A stretch of DNA of 51,336 nt, taken from contig JAZQJI010000039.1 in the NCBI GenBank assembly GCA_045541475.1, forward strand, positions 1 through 51,336. Direction: 5' to 3'. The position numbers were made by a program, and so were the translations under genes. Source of the DNA: RGIG3077 sp045541475 (GTDB lineage Bacteria > Bacillota > Clostridia > Oscillospirales > Ruminococcaceae). Each line of letters opens with the position of its first letter. The stretch's first letter is position 1. The notes under the pieces were generated by a model. The model made no database searches and had not been told where the DNA came from. It worked only from the letters and a program-made list of their open reading frames with translations. Positions 26,948-35,131 of this stretch are shown in pieces.

Positions 26948-27235
26948 TTAAAGTGATTTCATTGTTTCTACAAGAATATCAACCAGAATATTGGGTGCTA
27001 CAAAAATGAGCAGAATTGCGATAACAAGCGCGTATACACCCGTTGTTTCGGCAATGGCACAGCCCATAAGCATTGTTGATGTAACCTGTCCCTTGCATTC
27101 CGGCTGACGACCGATAGCTTCGCAAGCCTTTGCTACTGCGTTACCTTCACCGATACCGGGGCCGATACCTGCGATCATAGCCATGCCTGCACCAAGAGCA
27201 CAACAACCTAAAATAATACCAATAGCGAGTTCCAT
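26948..27235 (-). CDS. atpE: ATP synthase subunit c, sodium-type with two carboxylates
   Basis: Ring-forming Fo proteolipid. 95 residues, two membrane helices. Against the Ilyobacter tartaricus Na+ c subunit the segment AMIAGIGPGIGEG to AIAETTGVYALVIA aligns without gaps. The ion site is Glu30 (Gln in Ilyobacter), Glu63, Thr64 (Ser in Ilyobacter), Thr65 and Tyr68. Two glutamates at these positions are the pattern reported for the Na+-coupled ring of Fusobacterium nucleatum. The C-terminal extension ILVDILVETMKSL is longer than usual. Sodium coupling is a prediction. Confidence 0.95.
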   Translation of the reverse strand: MELAIGIILGCCALGAGMAMIAGIGPGIGEGNAVAKACEAIGRQPECKGQVTSTMLMGCAIAETTGVYALVIAILLIFVAPNILVDILVETMKSL

Positions 27236-27270
27236 AATGTTTTTTCCTCCGTAATTTTTAATTTTTGATT

Positions 27271-28170
27271 TTATTTACGAGCTTTTCTTTTCTCATATTC
27301 TTCAAGAGAAAATCCGCCCGAAACATACATCATTGTTAACATTGCAAAAATAAATGCCTGCAAGCATCCGCTGAAAACATCAAAATATATCGACAAAATA
27401 GCGGGTATACCTATCTGAAATAGCGGGATATCGGCAAGAAAACCCGGCAAAGAGCCCAACACCGTTGACGAAAGTCCGCCAAGGGCAGAAGCAAGAAGCA
27501 CCGAAATTACCGTACCCGAAAGCACGTTGCCGTAATGACGAAAAGCCATTGAAACAGGGGTTGCAACTTCGCTGATGATGTTCATGGGAGTAAGCAGAGC
27601 AACCGGTTCGGCAAAGCTTTTAAGATAATTTAGCGGTCCGCATTTTAATTTGTAGTATGTGATAAGCCCGAATACCAACAAAGCCCAACCGCCAACGATA
27701 TTGATATCCGATGTGGGTGGATAAAGTCCGAAAAGTGACATAAGGCTTGAAAGAGCTGACAGCGCAAGTATTGCTATTATAAACGGTGCAAATCCTGCGA
27801 AATATTCACCCATATTCTCTTTGATAAGTGAATCAGCCTTTTCAACGATAATTTCAGCAAAATGCTGTCTTTTCAGTTCAATATGCTCGCTCATGCCATG
27901 CGTCATATACAGACAGAAAAAGAATATAACCGTTAAGACAATAGCCGAATTTATCTGCGATTCGGTAATTGGAAAATCCTGCAAAGGCATGGGTATTGTA
28001 AAAAATATACGCGCGCCCGTTAAAGTTACCCCTTCAGATTGAGGCTTTGTAAGTACCTGAAGCACAATGCCGCAAGCTATTGGGATTATCATCATTGCAA
28101 CAAGCAAAGCGTCAACGATTTTAAAGCGACGGCTTGTCTTATTCAAATCATTCACTCCTTTATTACACAT
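27271..28170 (-). CDS. atpB: ATP synthase subunit a
   Basis: Stator channel subunit of Fo. 299 residues at most, about seven hydrophobic helices. The essential stator arginine is in AFRHYGNVLSG. The start is uncertain: the ATG at 28170 has AAGGA ten bases away, while a TTG at 28144-28146 has AAAGGAG eight bases away and would give about 291 residues. It follows atpI closely. Confidence 0.93.
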   Translation of the reverse strand: MCNKGVNDLNKTSRRFKIVDALLVAMMIIPIACGIVLQVLTKPQSEGVTLTGARIFFTIPMPLQDFPITESQINSAIVLTVIFFFCLYMTHGMSEHIELKRQHFAEIIVEKADSLIKENMGEYFAGFAPFIIAILALSALSSLMSLFGLYPPTSDINIVGGWALLVFGLITYYKLKCGPLNYLKSFAEPVALLTPMNIISEVATPVSMAFRHYGNVLSGTVISVLLASALGGLSSTVLGSLPGFLADIPLFQIGIPAILSIYFDVFSGCLQAFIFAMLTMMYVSGGFSLEEYEKRKARK

Positions 28171-28176
28171 TATGAA

Positions 28177-28557
28177 TCATTCCTTAATAAAAAGCGGTCT
28201 GAAAAGAATTGCAATGCGTGGGAAAATATAGGGTATTACCACTGCAATAAGACTGAATACGGGAATTAAATGCCCAAGTATTGCAGTGCCAAACAATAAA
28301 AGCATACGCATTGTCTGAGAGAATTTAATGAGATTTTTAGCGTCATTTTCAGATTTTTCAAGTGCATTTTGCACTGTTATGCCCATAAGCAAAAAATTGC
28401 CAACAGCGGCGGAAAAGCCGAGAATATTGCCAAGCAGAACAGTATAATCCCATCTGCCGATAATCAGAAAAACAGATTGCATCAGCATACTTAATATTAA
28501 CGAGAATAATGCAATATATTTGGTTTCTTTCAACACTGTTAAATCTATTTTTTTCAT
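28177..28557 (-). CDS. atpI: ATP synthase subunit I (assembly protein)
   Basis: Small membrane protein that helps assemble the c-ring. 126 residues from the ATG at 28555-28557, with four predicted membrane helices. An in-frame TTG at 28575 is an alternative start. Identity rests on position at the head of atpBEFHAGDC and on the four-helix plan; sequence similarity across this family is low. Confidence 0.75.
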   Translation of the reverse strand: MKKIDLTVLKETKYIALFSLILSMLMQSVFLIIGRWDYTVLLGNILGFSAAVGNFLLMGITVQNALEKSENDAKNLIKFSQTMRMLLLFGTAILGHLIPVFSLIAVVIPYIFPRIAILFRPLFIKE

Positions 28558-28674
28558 ATCAGTAAAGACCTTCAATCAACATTACATAGATGTATTATGG
28601 CACATTTTTTAGCTGTAATAATCAGCAAATTCATTTTTTAAGATTAAAGTTGCTAAAATTTTCCGCCACCATTG

Positions 28675-28703
28675 ACTATACCACAATATTACCAATAAAT
28701 CAA
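28675..28703 (-). promoter_or_regulatory. promoter of the atp operon
   Basis: Minus-strand TTGATT (28698-28703), 17-base spacer, TATAGT (28675-28680), giving a leader of about 110 bases before atpI. Confidence 0.6.
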
Positions 28704-28732
28704 GAGTTATTTTGGTAGATTTACTAATTTTT

Positions 28733-28769
28733 AAAAAACAAAACTGCCGAAGGGCATAACCTTCGGCAG
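28733..28769 (-). terminator. terminator after rubrerythrin
   Basis: 10-bp perfect stem CTGCCGAAGG / CCTTCGGCAG with a 6-base loop, then TTTTGTTTTTT on the minus strand, 25 bases after the rbr stop. Confidence 0.85.
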
Positions 28770-28793
28770 CAAGTATAGTATTTGACTATATGA

Positions 28794-29327
28794 TTAATAG
28801 TTTTCGCTGCGAACTTCGAAGAAGCTTTGGGGATGCAGACATACAGGACATACTTTGGGAGCCTTTGTGCCCATTACAAGATGGCCGCAGTTACGGCATT
28901 CCCACATTGTCATTTCGCCTTTTTCAAATACCTTTTGCATTTCAACATTGCTCAAAAGTGCGCGATAGCGTTCTTCGTGAGCCTTTTCGATCTGAGCAAC
29001 AGCACGGAACTGAGCAGCAAGCTGTGCAAAGCCTTCTTCTTCAGCGTCCTTTGCAAACTGATCATACATATCTGTCCACTCATAATTTTCGCCTTCAGCA
29101 GCTGCCGCAAGGTTAGCTGCTGTATCGCCCAATTCACCAAGAGCCTTAAACCAGAGCTTTGCGTGTTCCTTTTCGTTTTCTGCTGTCTTCAAAAAGATAG
29201 CTGCAATCTGCTCGTAGCCTTCTTTCTTTGCAACGGAAGCAAAATATGTGTACTTGTTTCTTGCCTGGCTTTCACCTGCGAAAGCTGTCATCAAATTCTT
29301 TTCTGTCTTTGAACCTTTCAATTCCAT
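28794..29327 (-). CDS. rbr: rubrerythrin
   Basis: Non-haem di-iron peroxidase that reduces hydrogen peroxide in anaerobes. 177 residues. The ferritin-like four-helix domain shows FAGESQARNKYTYFA, ENEKEHAKLWF and QIEKAHEERY iron ligands. The C-terminal rubredoxin-like domain has two Cys pairs, CRNC and CPVC, spaced by 12 residues. It follows the PerR-like gene by 63 bases, so it may be cotranscribed with its likely regulator. Confidence 0.97.
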   Translation of the reverse strand: MELKGSKTEKNLMTAFAGESQARNKYTYFASVAKKEGYEQIAAIFLKTAENEKEHAKLWFKALGELGDTAANLAAAAEGENYEWTDMYDQFAKDAEEEGFAQLAAQFRAVAQIEKAHEERYRALLSNVEMQKVFEKGEMTMWECRNCGHLVMGTKAPKVCPVCLHPQSFFEVRSENY

Positions 29328-29389
29328 GATAAAATTCTCCTTTAAAGTGAAATAATATTTTATCCGCTTTTGCGGAAATTTAACTAAAT

Positions 29390-29782
29390 TTACTCCGTGC
29401 AGGATTTACATACACCCGCAAACAGCAGCTGATAACCCGTCAAGGTATCTCCCATTACAGATTTAGCATTGCCCATAACATCAAGCTCTTTCGAAAATTC
29501 TACATCGCTGAGTCTGCCGCACATTGTGCATTTCATGTGATGATGCGGTTTTGTGTTAAAATCAAATCTATCGCTTGCGTTAGGCACTTCAATCTTTAAA
29601 ATCTCACCAATTTCGCTTAAATGTGCAAGATTGCGGTAAACAGTTGCTTTGCTGATATGCGGTGCTTTTTCCACAACAGCGTTGTAAATTTCTTCTGCGC
29701 TGGGATGCGTGTGCAGTTCGTTAACAGTATCAATAACAAGCTGTTTTTGTATTGTATTCCTACACAACTTTTCTTTATTCAT
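29390..29782 (-). CDS. perR: PerR-type peroxide-sensing Fur-family repressor
   Basis: 130 residues: N-terminal winged helix (ISKATVYRNLAHL, 43-55) and C-terminal dimer domain with two structural zinc pairs, Cys85/Cys88 and Cys125/Cys128. All five regulatory metal ligands of Bacillus PerR have equivalents: His26, Asp74 (in RFDF; Fur has Glu here), His80, His82 and Asp93. The Asp supports PerR rather than Fur. Lying just before rubrerythrin fits peroxide control. A GATAA-N-TTATC element follows its own promoter, suggesting autoregulation. Confidence 0.88.
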   Translation of the reverse strand: MNKEKLCRNTIQKQLVIDTVNELHTHPSAEEIYNAVVEKAPHISKATVYRNLAHLSEIGEILKIEVPNASDRFDFNTKPHHHMKCTMCGRLSDVEFSKELDVMGNAKSVMGDTLTGYQLLFAGVCKSCTE

Positions 29783-29799
29783 AATATCAAATCCTTATT

Positions 29800-29810
29800 G
29801 ATAACTTATC
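29800..29810 (-). promoter_or_regulatory. Fur/PerR-like operator
   Basis: Perfect 5-1-5 palindrome GATAAGTTATC on the minus strand, with partly symmetrical ATTGA and AATAA flanks, 9 bases after the -10 of the perR promoter. It resembles Fur-family boxes in core and position; affinity is untested. Confidence 0.5.
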
Positions 29811-29819
29811 TCAATTAGG

Positions 29820-29848
29820 AGTATATCATATTAATACGCATTTGTCAA
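29820..29848 (-). promoter_or_regulatory. promoter of perR (and probably rbr)
   Basis: Minus-strand TTGACA (29843-29848), 17-base spacer, TATACT (29820-29825). Confidence 0.8.
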
Positions 29849-29854
29849 GTACTT

Positions 29855-29893
29855 TTAAAAAAAAAAGCGGTGCTGAAAAAAATCAGAACCGCC
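29855..29893 (-). terminator. terminator of the GntR-ABC operon
   Basis: Stem GCGGT-x-CTGA / TCAG-x-ACCGC with one internal mismatch, followed on the minus strand by a run of ten T, 32 bases after the stop of the last permease. Confidence 0.85.
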
Positions 29894-29924
29894 TGAAAGA
29901 AATATATAAAATCAGTTAATTTTA

Positions 29925-31634
29925 TTAATTAAGGCACCATGCTTTATCTGTTACATAAAATCCGTCATCAACAATTTTTTCATAATCGTCATCCAAATCA
30001 TAATGATTATCGTTTATATCAAACAGCTCATCGGTCAAGTAATATCTTGCCCATTCATCAGCGTGCTGATAAGAGTTGTAAATATACAAATTGTGTTTTG
30101 AGCCATCTTTCAGATAAATGGTAATAAAAAGTCTTATCCAGTATTCACCTTTATAATCACCGCCGTTTGAGTGGGTTAAGTACTTTTTATAGTATTCCCT
30201 TTCGGTATCAACACACTCATCTGCAAATGCCATTATATTCTTTATCTGCTCTTTTTCTTTATATTCGCAAACTGCGTCGGCACGTTTACTATTCATCAAT
30301 GCGCCGTCAGAAATCATATTGCCGTTTTCATCAACAATAGCGATAATTTCGCCATTTTCGCCGTAAATGCATTTAGAGCCGGCATATCCCAGGCCGATAT
30401 CGCTGCGAATACTGATATGCTCAATATCTTCCAATTCTGGCGTGTTAAGCTGTGAAAGCACAGTTATTTTATTAATTGCAAAAACTGCCGCAAAGCTAAG
30501 CGGTACAATTATTGCAAATCTTATAGCAATACCCTTAAAAATTGCTATGTTCAATTTTCGGTTGCGTGCGGCAATGCCTTCGATTGCGAGAAAAACACCG
30601 ATAATCATTATGCTGTACATCATTTTCCGCTTGTCGCTGCTATAGTTTGAGGCGTAAGCTTTTTCAAGCATAATTGATGCGGCAAAACACATTGTCAACA
30701 AAGTAGCAACTAAATACTGCATACCCTTAATCACAACGGGTGTTCCTATATCTTCGGCACGGCGAAGTTTATGCAAAAAGAAAGCAATTGCAAACAATAC
30801 CGCCGAAATTGCAAGCACTACAAAGTAAAACTCAGGGTAATTCAAAACATCAAACTCCGAGCCTGACCATGCCATATCGGCATTGCCCTCATAAAATGCC
30901 ACATATAACGGAGATAGTTTGGCGATATCGTCAAGCCAAGTTATACCGTAGGTAAAAAGCTCCGTTTCAATATAAACAAGTTCACCTATTGTCAAAGCCG
31001 CTATCCAGTGTGCAACAATCAACATGCCCGTATATACAATGCTGTCAAATACCTTGCCGCAGCAACACACTACAATTACCGCTAATGAAGCCATAAGCAC
31101 CATTTCGGCAAGTATGTACATAAAATAGTGGAAATATATCAAAAAGAAATCGCCGTAATCAACTCCGCATTTTGAAGTATTCTCAGAAAAGCTTTCAATA
31201 GAAGAAGATACAGAATAAAATACCGCAATCGTAACTACAAAAGCCACAGCAAAAGCAAGAAATACTGACAGCAGAATTGAGCCGCAAGACGCAAGATACC
31301 TTTGGTTATTTGTTACGGGTAAAGAATATATTGTATCGGAAATACTTTTTTTATGCAGATGCCTAAAGCTTTTAATTACTATTAAAACAACAAGAACCAA
31401 AAGAAGCATGATGAACATAAAAAAAGATTCACAAATACCTGACATTGTACTATCAAATAATATTTGTGATGTGCTCCACGAAAACGATGTGCCTAACACC
31501 GCATATACCGAAACAAGACCAGCCATTATCAGTAGTGCCGCTAGCAAAACCGTAAAAGAAAGTGTGCTGTTAAACTGCTGACGAAAGCGTGTAAGCAATG
31601 GATTTGAGCGTTTGTGTTTCGTTGTTGCACTCAT
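29925..31634 (-). CDS. ABC permease-like membrane protein with C-terminal soluble domain (copy 2)
   Basis: 569 residues from the ATG at 31632-31634. About 10-11 membrane helices cover residues 25-400, followed by a roughly 170-residue extracytoplasmic domain of the DUF6449 type. Shared with its neighbour are HKKSISDTIYSLPVTNNQRYLAS, where the paralogue has HKKSLVDLEYSLPLTTNQRFLAS, and CCGKVFDSIVYTG. Likely the membrane partner of the ATPase two genes upstream; substrate unknown. In Bacillus related GntR/ABC sets answer to cell-wall antibiotics, which is only a guide. The ribosome site is GAGGAG. Confidence 0.78.
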   Translation of the reverse strand: MSATTKHKRSNPLLTRFRQQFNSTLSFTVLLAALLIMAGLVSVYAVLGTSFSWSTSQILFDSTMSGICESFFMFIMLLLVLVVLIVIKSFRHLHKKSISDTIYSLPVTNNQRYLASCGSILLSVFLAFAVAFVVTIAVFYSVSSSIESFSENTSKCGVDYGDFFLIYFHYFMYILAEMVLMASLAVIVVCCCGKVFDSIVYTGMLIVAHWIAALTIGELVYIETELFTYGITWLDDIAKLSPLYVAFYEGNADMAWSGSEFDVLNYPEFYFVVLAISAVLFAIAFFLHKLRRAEDIGTPVVIKGMQYLVATLLTMCFAASIMLEKAYASNYSSDKRKMMYSIMIIGVFLAIEGIAARNRKLNIAIFKGIAIRFAIIVPLSFAAVFAINKITVLSQLNTPELEDIEHISIRSDIGLGYAGSKCIYGENGEIIAIVDENGNMISDGALMNSKRADAVCEYKEKEQIKNIMAFADECVDTEREYYKKYLTHSNGGDYKGEYWIRLFITIYLKDGSKHNLYIYNSYQHADEWARYYLTDELFDINDNHYDLDDDYEKIVDDGFYVTDKAWCLN

Positions 31635-31677
31635 TACAACAATCACTCCTCAATAAATAATCTAAATCTTTTGAAGC

Positions 31678-31740
31678 AGCGGCATTGGTTGTTACCTTTG
31701 CCGCTCCTTCATGCCGTGTTGTTATATATCTATCACGGCA
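31678..31740 (-). other. two tandem hairpins between paralogous permease genes
   Basis: Two perfect 7-bp stems (AGCGGCA/TGCCGCT at 31678-31705 and TGCCGTG/CACGGCA at 31712-31740) stand in a 157-base gap inside the operon. Neither is followed by a T run, so they are not obvious terminators. They may set the ratio of the two permeases through RNA stability or processing. Confidence 0.5.
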
Positions 31741-31791
31741 AAATCCTTTCTTCAAAAAAAGTTCTACACACAATTCTCTTATTATTGAGGA

Positions 31792-33453
31792 TTAATACCA
31801 GATATCATATTCACCGTAGAGTTCATCGTCAGTAAGATATTTTTCCACCCACTGCTTTGTAAAATCCTGTGACAAGTCAACCGTATAGGATACATAACCG
31901 CCGTCACGGGTATAAAACTCAATGTATACCATCATTGCCAAATCAGGATATTCTTCATAACCGAACATATAATACTCTTTATGTTTCTTATAGTAATCTA
32001 ACTCAAATTCGTTAATTTGTTCAGCCAAATCCAGTACGTCTTCAATCTGTTCTTTTTGACCAAAATCCAACATTTCATTCAGTCGATCGCTATTTGCAAG
32101 CTCGCTGTTAATACCAAGCTTTGTTGCGTCATACAAAGGCATACCTTCAAAATCGTAATCAACTTCACTGCCGTAGACATGGCAGTTAATTGATACAGTG
32201 GATACTTCATCTGCTTCGGGCAAATTAGGCATAATACCCATTGAAATATTACGGTAAATGATTGCAACTGCAAAGCAAAGCGGAACGGTAACCGCAAATC
32301 GAACTATACCTTGAATGACTCTCTTTTTGGAGAAAACGCTCTTTCTTTCTGCAAGTACTTCAAGCACAAGGAAAGCAAAGAACATTATCATTGAGCTCAT
32401 AATAATAGTGCCTTTTGCGTTATAATCATCATATCCATAAAACTCAGACTGAACCTGATTAATATACATTGCACCGCATGAAAGCAATATCAAAAGAGTT
32501 GATACAACATAGTAATAAGGTTTAAAAGCAAACGGCTTGCCAACATCTTCGGCGCGGCGCTTGCGATGAATAACAAATGCAACAGCAAACAGAGCCAAGG
32601 ACAAAACGAATCTAAAAATGCAAAGCGAATTAATGGGTGACAAATCCACTGTATCGCCCACATGAACAAAGGACAGATAAGATGTCAGCATTGAGTAAAA
32701 CGGGGATATGTAAGCAACCCAGTTCTCGTTCCACCCTGTTTGCACAAAAGCGGAATAATCAATCTGTTTAATCGACAACGCCAACATAGCTATAAGAATT
32801 ATCAGAACAGAGCTACCGCCTGCGTAAACTATTGCATCAAACAAAATACCGCAGCAGCTTAATGCAAGCACACCTGTTGCAACTAAAAGAAGCATTTCGG
32901 ATAACGTCAGCAAATGTGACTTGACAAACAATTCTGCCACATCAGAAAAATCGCCGCCGATTTTTTTGAACATCACACCAAATTCAGTAGAATTGCCAAG
33001 CATTGAAAATGCTATGATATGCGTTAACAATGCTGATATAATGGTTGCGCCGATTATAAGAACTAACGTTGAAACTGCCGAAGCAAGAAATCTCTGATTG
33101 GTTGTAAGGGGAAGAGAATATTCAAGGTCTACAAGGCTTTTTTTATGCATATGTCTAAAGCACTTTATCGCTATAAGAGCAGCTAAAATCATGCAGACAA
33201 ACGAAATACCACTACTACCAATAACCGTCATAGCAAGTTCTTCATGATCAAAAGGAACGTAATTGGGGTTTTCAGCAAGTACCGACTCATTCACCCTTAT
33301 CCTTGCATAGCTTGCAAAATTCATTATATTAACAACTGAAGAAAACAACATTATAATGCAAATACCGATTGCCAGCGCTGTTGATTCTTTAATATTCTGA
33401 TAAACTCGTGTCATAATAACACTTTTCTTATTCTGTGACAATGTTGAAGTCAT
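31792..33453 (-). CDS. ABC permease-like membrane protein with C-terminal soluble domain (copy 1)
   Basis: 553 residues from the ATG at 33451-33453, picked because GGAGGG stands 8-9 bases before it; this overlaps the ATPase gene end by 26 bases. About ten membrane helices are followed by a C-terminal extracytoplasmic domain related to that of the downstream copy (both contain KEQIEDV/KEQIKNI, a YYKK segment and a WVEKYLTD/WARYYLTD block). Probably a heterodimer partner of that copy. Substrate unknown. Confidence 0.78.
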   Translation of the reverse strand: MTSTLSQNKKSVIMTRVYQNIKESTALAIGICIIMLFSSVVNIMNFASYARIRVNESVLAENPNYVPFDHEELAMTVIGSSGISFVCMILAALIAIKCFRHMHKKSLVDLEYSLPLTTNQRFLASAVSTLVLIIGATIISALLTHIIAFSMLGNSTEFGVMFKKIGGDFSDVAELFVKSHLLTLSEMLLLVATGVLALSCCGILFDAIVYAGGSSVLIILIAMLALSIKQIDYSAFVQTGWNENWVAYISPFYSMLTSYLSFVHVGDTVDLSPINSLCIFRFVLSLALFAVAFVIHRKRRAEDVGKPFAFKPYYYVVSTLLILLSCGAMYINQVQSEFYGYDDYNAKGTIIMSSMIMFFAFLVLEVLAERKSVFSKKRVIQGIVRFAVTVPLCFAVAIIYRNISMGIMPNLPEADEVSTVSINCHVYGSEVDYDFEGMPLYDATKLGINSELANSDRLNEMLDFGQKEQIEDVLDLAEQINEFELDYYKKHKEYYMFGYEEYPDLAMMVYIEFYTRDGGYVSYTVDLSQDFTKQWVEKYLTDDELYGEYDIWY

Positions 33454-34327
33454 ATCCAAGTCCCTCCATTTCATAAACAAATATCTCATCAAGAGTCAAG
33501 TCAACAGTATCCACAAAGGCAGGATTAAACTCGTTGACTTTCTGCAGAATTTCATCGGCATTGCCTTTAGCAATAATATTGTAAACGCTGCCTTTAACAT
33601 CAAAATGCAGTACGTTAATACCCTTACTTTCAAGCATTTCCATTGTAACTTCTTGTTTGAAGGATGTCTGTATCTTGAAAATATCATGGTCGCCAACTTC
33701 GTTAGAATATACGATTTCGCCATTATGCAAAAGTGCAACAGTATCGCAAAGCTCGCTCATTTCCATAAGGTTGTGCGAAGAAATAATTGCAGTAAGGTTA
33801 CGTTCTGCCATAGCGTCAATAATCATACGCTTAACAATAATTCGCATTGTGGGATCAAGACCGTCAAAAGCTTCATCAAGCATAATATAGTCAGTTTGGC
33901 AAGCAAGACCTACAATAACAACCGCCTGTCTTTTCATACCCTTTGAAAAGGTTGTAAGCTTACGCTTTTCGGGAAGTTTTAAAACTGAATTGAGCTTTTC
34001 AAATATTTCCTCGGAAAAGTTAGGATAATACGGCTTAAAGAAATTCTTTAGCTCCTTCAAAGTCATTGAAGTAAACTGGATAGTTTCATCGTTGATAAAG
34101 AAAATACGTTCCTTTACTTCGTTGTTATTGTAAATCTTTTTGCCGTCTACAAGCACTTCGCCGCTGTTTGCTTCATAAACGCCTGAAATCATACGCAGCA
34201 TTGTAGATTTACCTGCACCGTTTGAGCCTAAAAGTCCAAAGCATGAGCCTGTGGGAATGGTAAGGTTAACGTTGTTAACCGCTGTTTTTTCATCAAACTT
34301 TTTTGTAGCATTTTTAAATTCAATCAT
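33428..34327 (-). CDS. ABC transporter ATP-binding protein, YtrB-like
   Basis: 299 residues. Walker A GSNGAGKST near 34-42, ABC signature FSKGMKRQ (a YtrB-style variant of LSGGQ), Walker B IMLDEAFDGLDP, H-loop ISSHNLME; a ~75-residue C-terminal domain follows. It lies 18 bases after the GntR regulator and drives the two permease-like proteins downstream. Confidence 0.9.
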   Translation of the reverse strand: MIEFKNATKKFDEKTAVNNVNLTIPTGSCFGLLGSNGAGKSTMLRMISGVYEANSGEVLVDGKKIYNNNEVKERIFFINDETIQFTSMTLKELKNFFKPYYPNFSEEIFEKLNSVLKLPEKRKLTTFSKGMKRQAVVIVGLACQTDYIMLDEAFDGLDPTMRIIVKRMIIDAMAERNLTAIISSHNLMEMSELCDTVALLHNGEIVYSNEVGDHDIFKIQTSFKQEVTMEMLESKGINVLHFDVKGSVYNIIAKGNADEILQKVNEFNPAFVDTVDLTLDEIFVYEMEGLGYDFNIVTE

Positions 34328-34345
34328 AAAATCAATCTCCTTTTA

Positions 34346-34723
34346 TTAATCATCAGCTTTGATTTTGGTTTCCAAAGCATTAATTCTCTGCATCAAAATA
34401 TCAGATGTTATGCCTGCCTCAAGCGCTTCAATTGCGCACCTATCAAAATCAACAAGCAAAAAATCTGCAACTTTTTCAATAGAAACCTTGGCAACAAAGC
34501 TACCCCTGCCTGCTAACGAATATATTATGCCGTCTTTTTCAAGCATTGCATAAGCCTTTGCAATTGTATTTGGGTTGACGCTGATTTCTGCCGAAAGTGC
34601 CCTGACGCTTGGCATCTGGTCATTTTCTTTAAGCTCACCTTTGATGATAAGTTCAACAGTTTTTTTGTAAATCTGCTCGTAAATCGCTGTGCGGCTTTTT
34701 AAGTCGATATCGAAATATACCAT
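34346..34723 (-). CDS. GntR-family regulator, YtrA subfamily
   Basis: 125 residues: N-terminal winged helix (PSVRALSAEISVNPNTIAKAYAMLEKDG, typical of GntR) and the short helical C-terminal dimerisation tail of the YtrA subfamily, which has no ligand domain of FadR or HutC type. First gene of an operon with an ABC ATPase and two permeases. An inverted repeat just after its promoter (34749-34771) is the probable autoregulatory operator. Confidence 0.9.
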   Translation of the reverse strand: MVYFDIDLKSRTAIYEQIYKKTVELIIKGELKENDQMPSVRALSAEISVNPNTIAKAYAMLEKDGIIYSLAGRGSFVAKVSIEKVADFLLVDFDRCAIEALEAGITSDILMQRINALETKIKADD

Positions 34724-34748
34724 ATATTCACCTCGCTATCTGAATTAG

Positions 34749-34771
34749 CTGTATTATTCGTGTTATTACAG
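34749..34771 (-). promoter_or_regulatory. candidate operator of the YtrA-type regulator
   Basis: CTGTA...TACAG inverted repeat (arms CTGTAATA and TATTACAG on the minus strand, 6 of 8 pairs) that begins 4 bases after the -10, covering the expected start of transcription. Confidence 0.55.
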
Positions 34772-34775
34772 TTGT

Positions 34776-34804
34776 AGTATATCACACTGATTTACATTTG
34801 TCAA
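34776..34804 (-). promoter_or_regulatory. promoter of the GntR-ABC operon
   Basis: Minus-strand TTGACA (34799-34804), 17-base spacer, TATACT (34776-34781). Confidence 0.8.
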
Positions 34805-34832
34805 CTGTTTTTTCAAAAAAAATTATTTATGC

Positions 34833-34870
34833 AAAAACGCCTCTATCCGAACAAACGGAAAGAGGCGTTT
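34833..34870 (-). terminator. terminator of the feo operon
   Basis: Stem AAACGCCTCT / AGAGGCGTTT extended by TCCG/CGGA inside. On the minus strand it ends in GTTTTTGC, 47 bases after the Cys-rich gene. Confidence 0.8.
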
Positions 34871-34917
34871 ACTATTATACATACATTCGTTTTGTTGTAT
34901 TTGTTTTGCAAAGAAAA

Positions 34918-35106
34918 CTACTTGTTTTCACAATCTGAACAGCACCCATTACAGCCGCTGCATGAATTTGAGTTTTTATTGGAGCCACACTCACGCGAGT
35001 AAGGGCAGCCAATACACTTTTGTCCGCTTTTTTTAGCCTTATAGATGTAATATGAGGCAAGTCCGACAATTATCAAAACAATTGCAATAACAATGATATT
35101 TTCCAT
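34918..35106 (-). CDS. FeoB-associated Cys-rich membrane protein
   Basis: 62 residues: one N-terminal membrane helix (about 3-22), a short basic stretch, then nine cysteines in CIGCPYSREC and a C-terminal CSGCNGCCSDC cluster. This plan is that of the small proteins found beside FeoB in Clostridia; they may bind iron or an Fe-S cluster at the membrane. It follows feoB by 25 bases and has AAGGAG. An out-of-frame reading over the same bases (34875-35069) is a shadow. Confidence 0.85.
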   Translation of the reverse strand: MENIIVIAIVLIIVGLASYYIYKAKKSGQKCIGCPYSRECGSNKNSNSCSGCNGCCSDCENK

Positions 35107-35131
35107 TGCGAGATACTCCTTAAAGTATTAA

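Noticed and set aside
34875..35069. 64-codon minus-strand frame overlapping the FeoB-associated gene
   Set aside because: The 62-residue frame has the membrane helix, Cys motifs and AAGGAG; this one has none of them.
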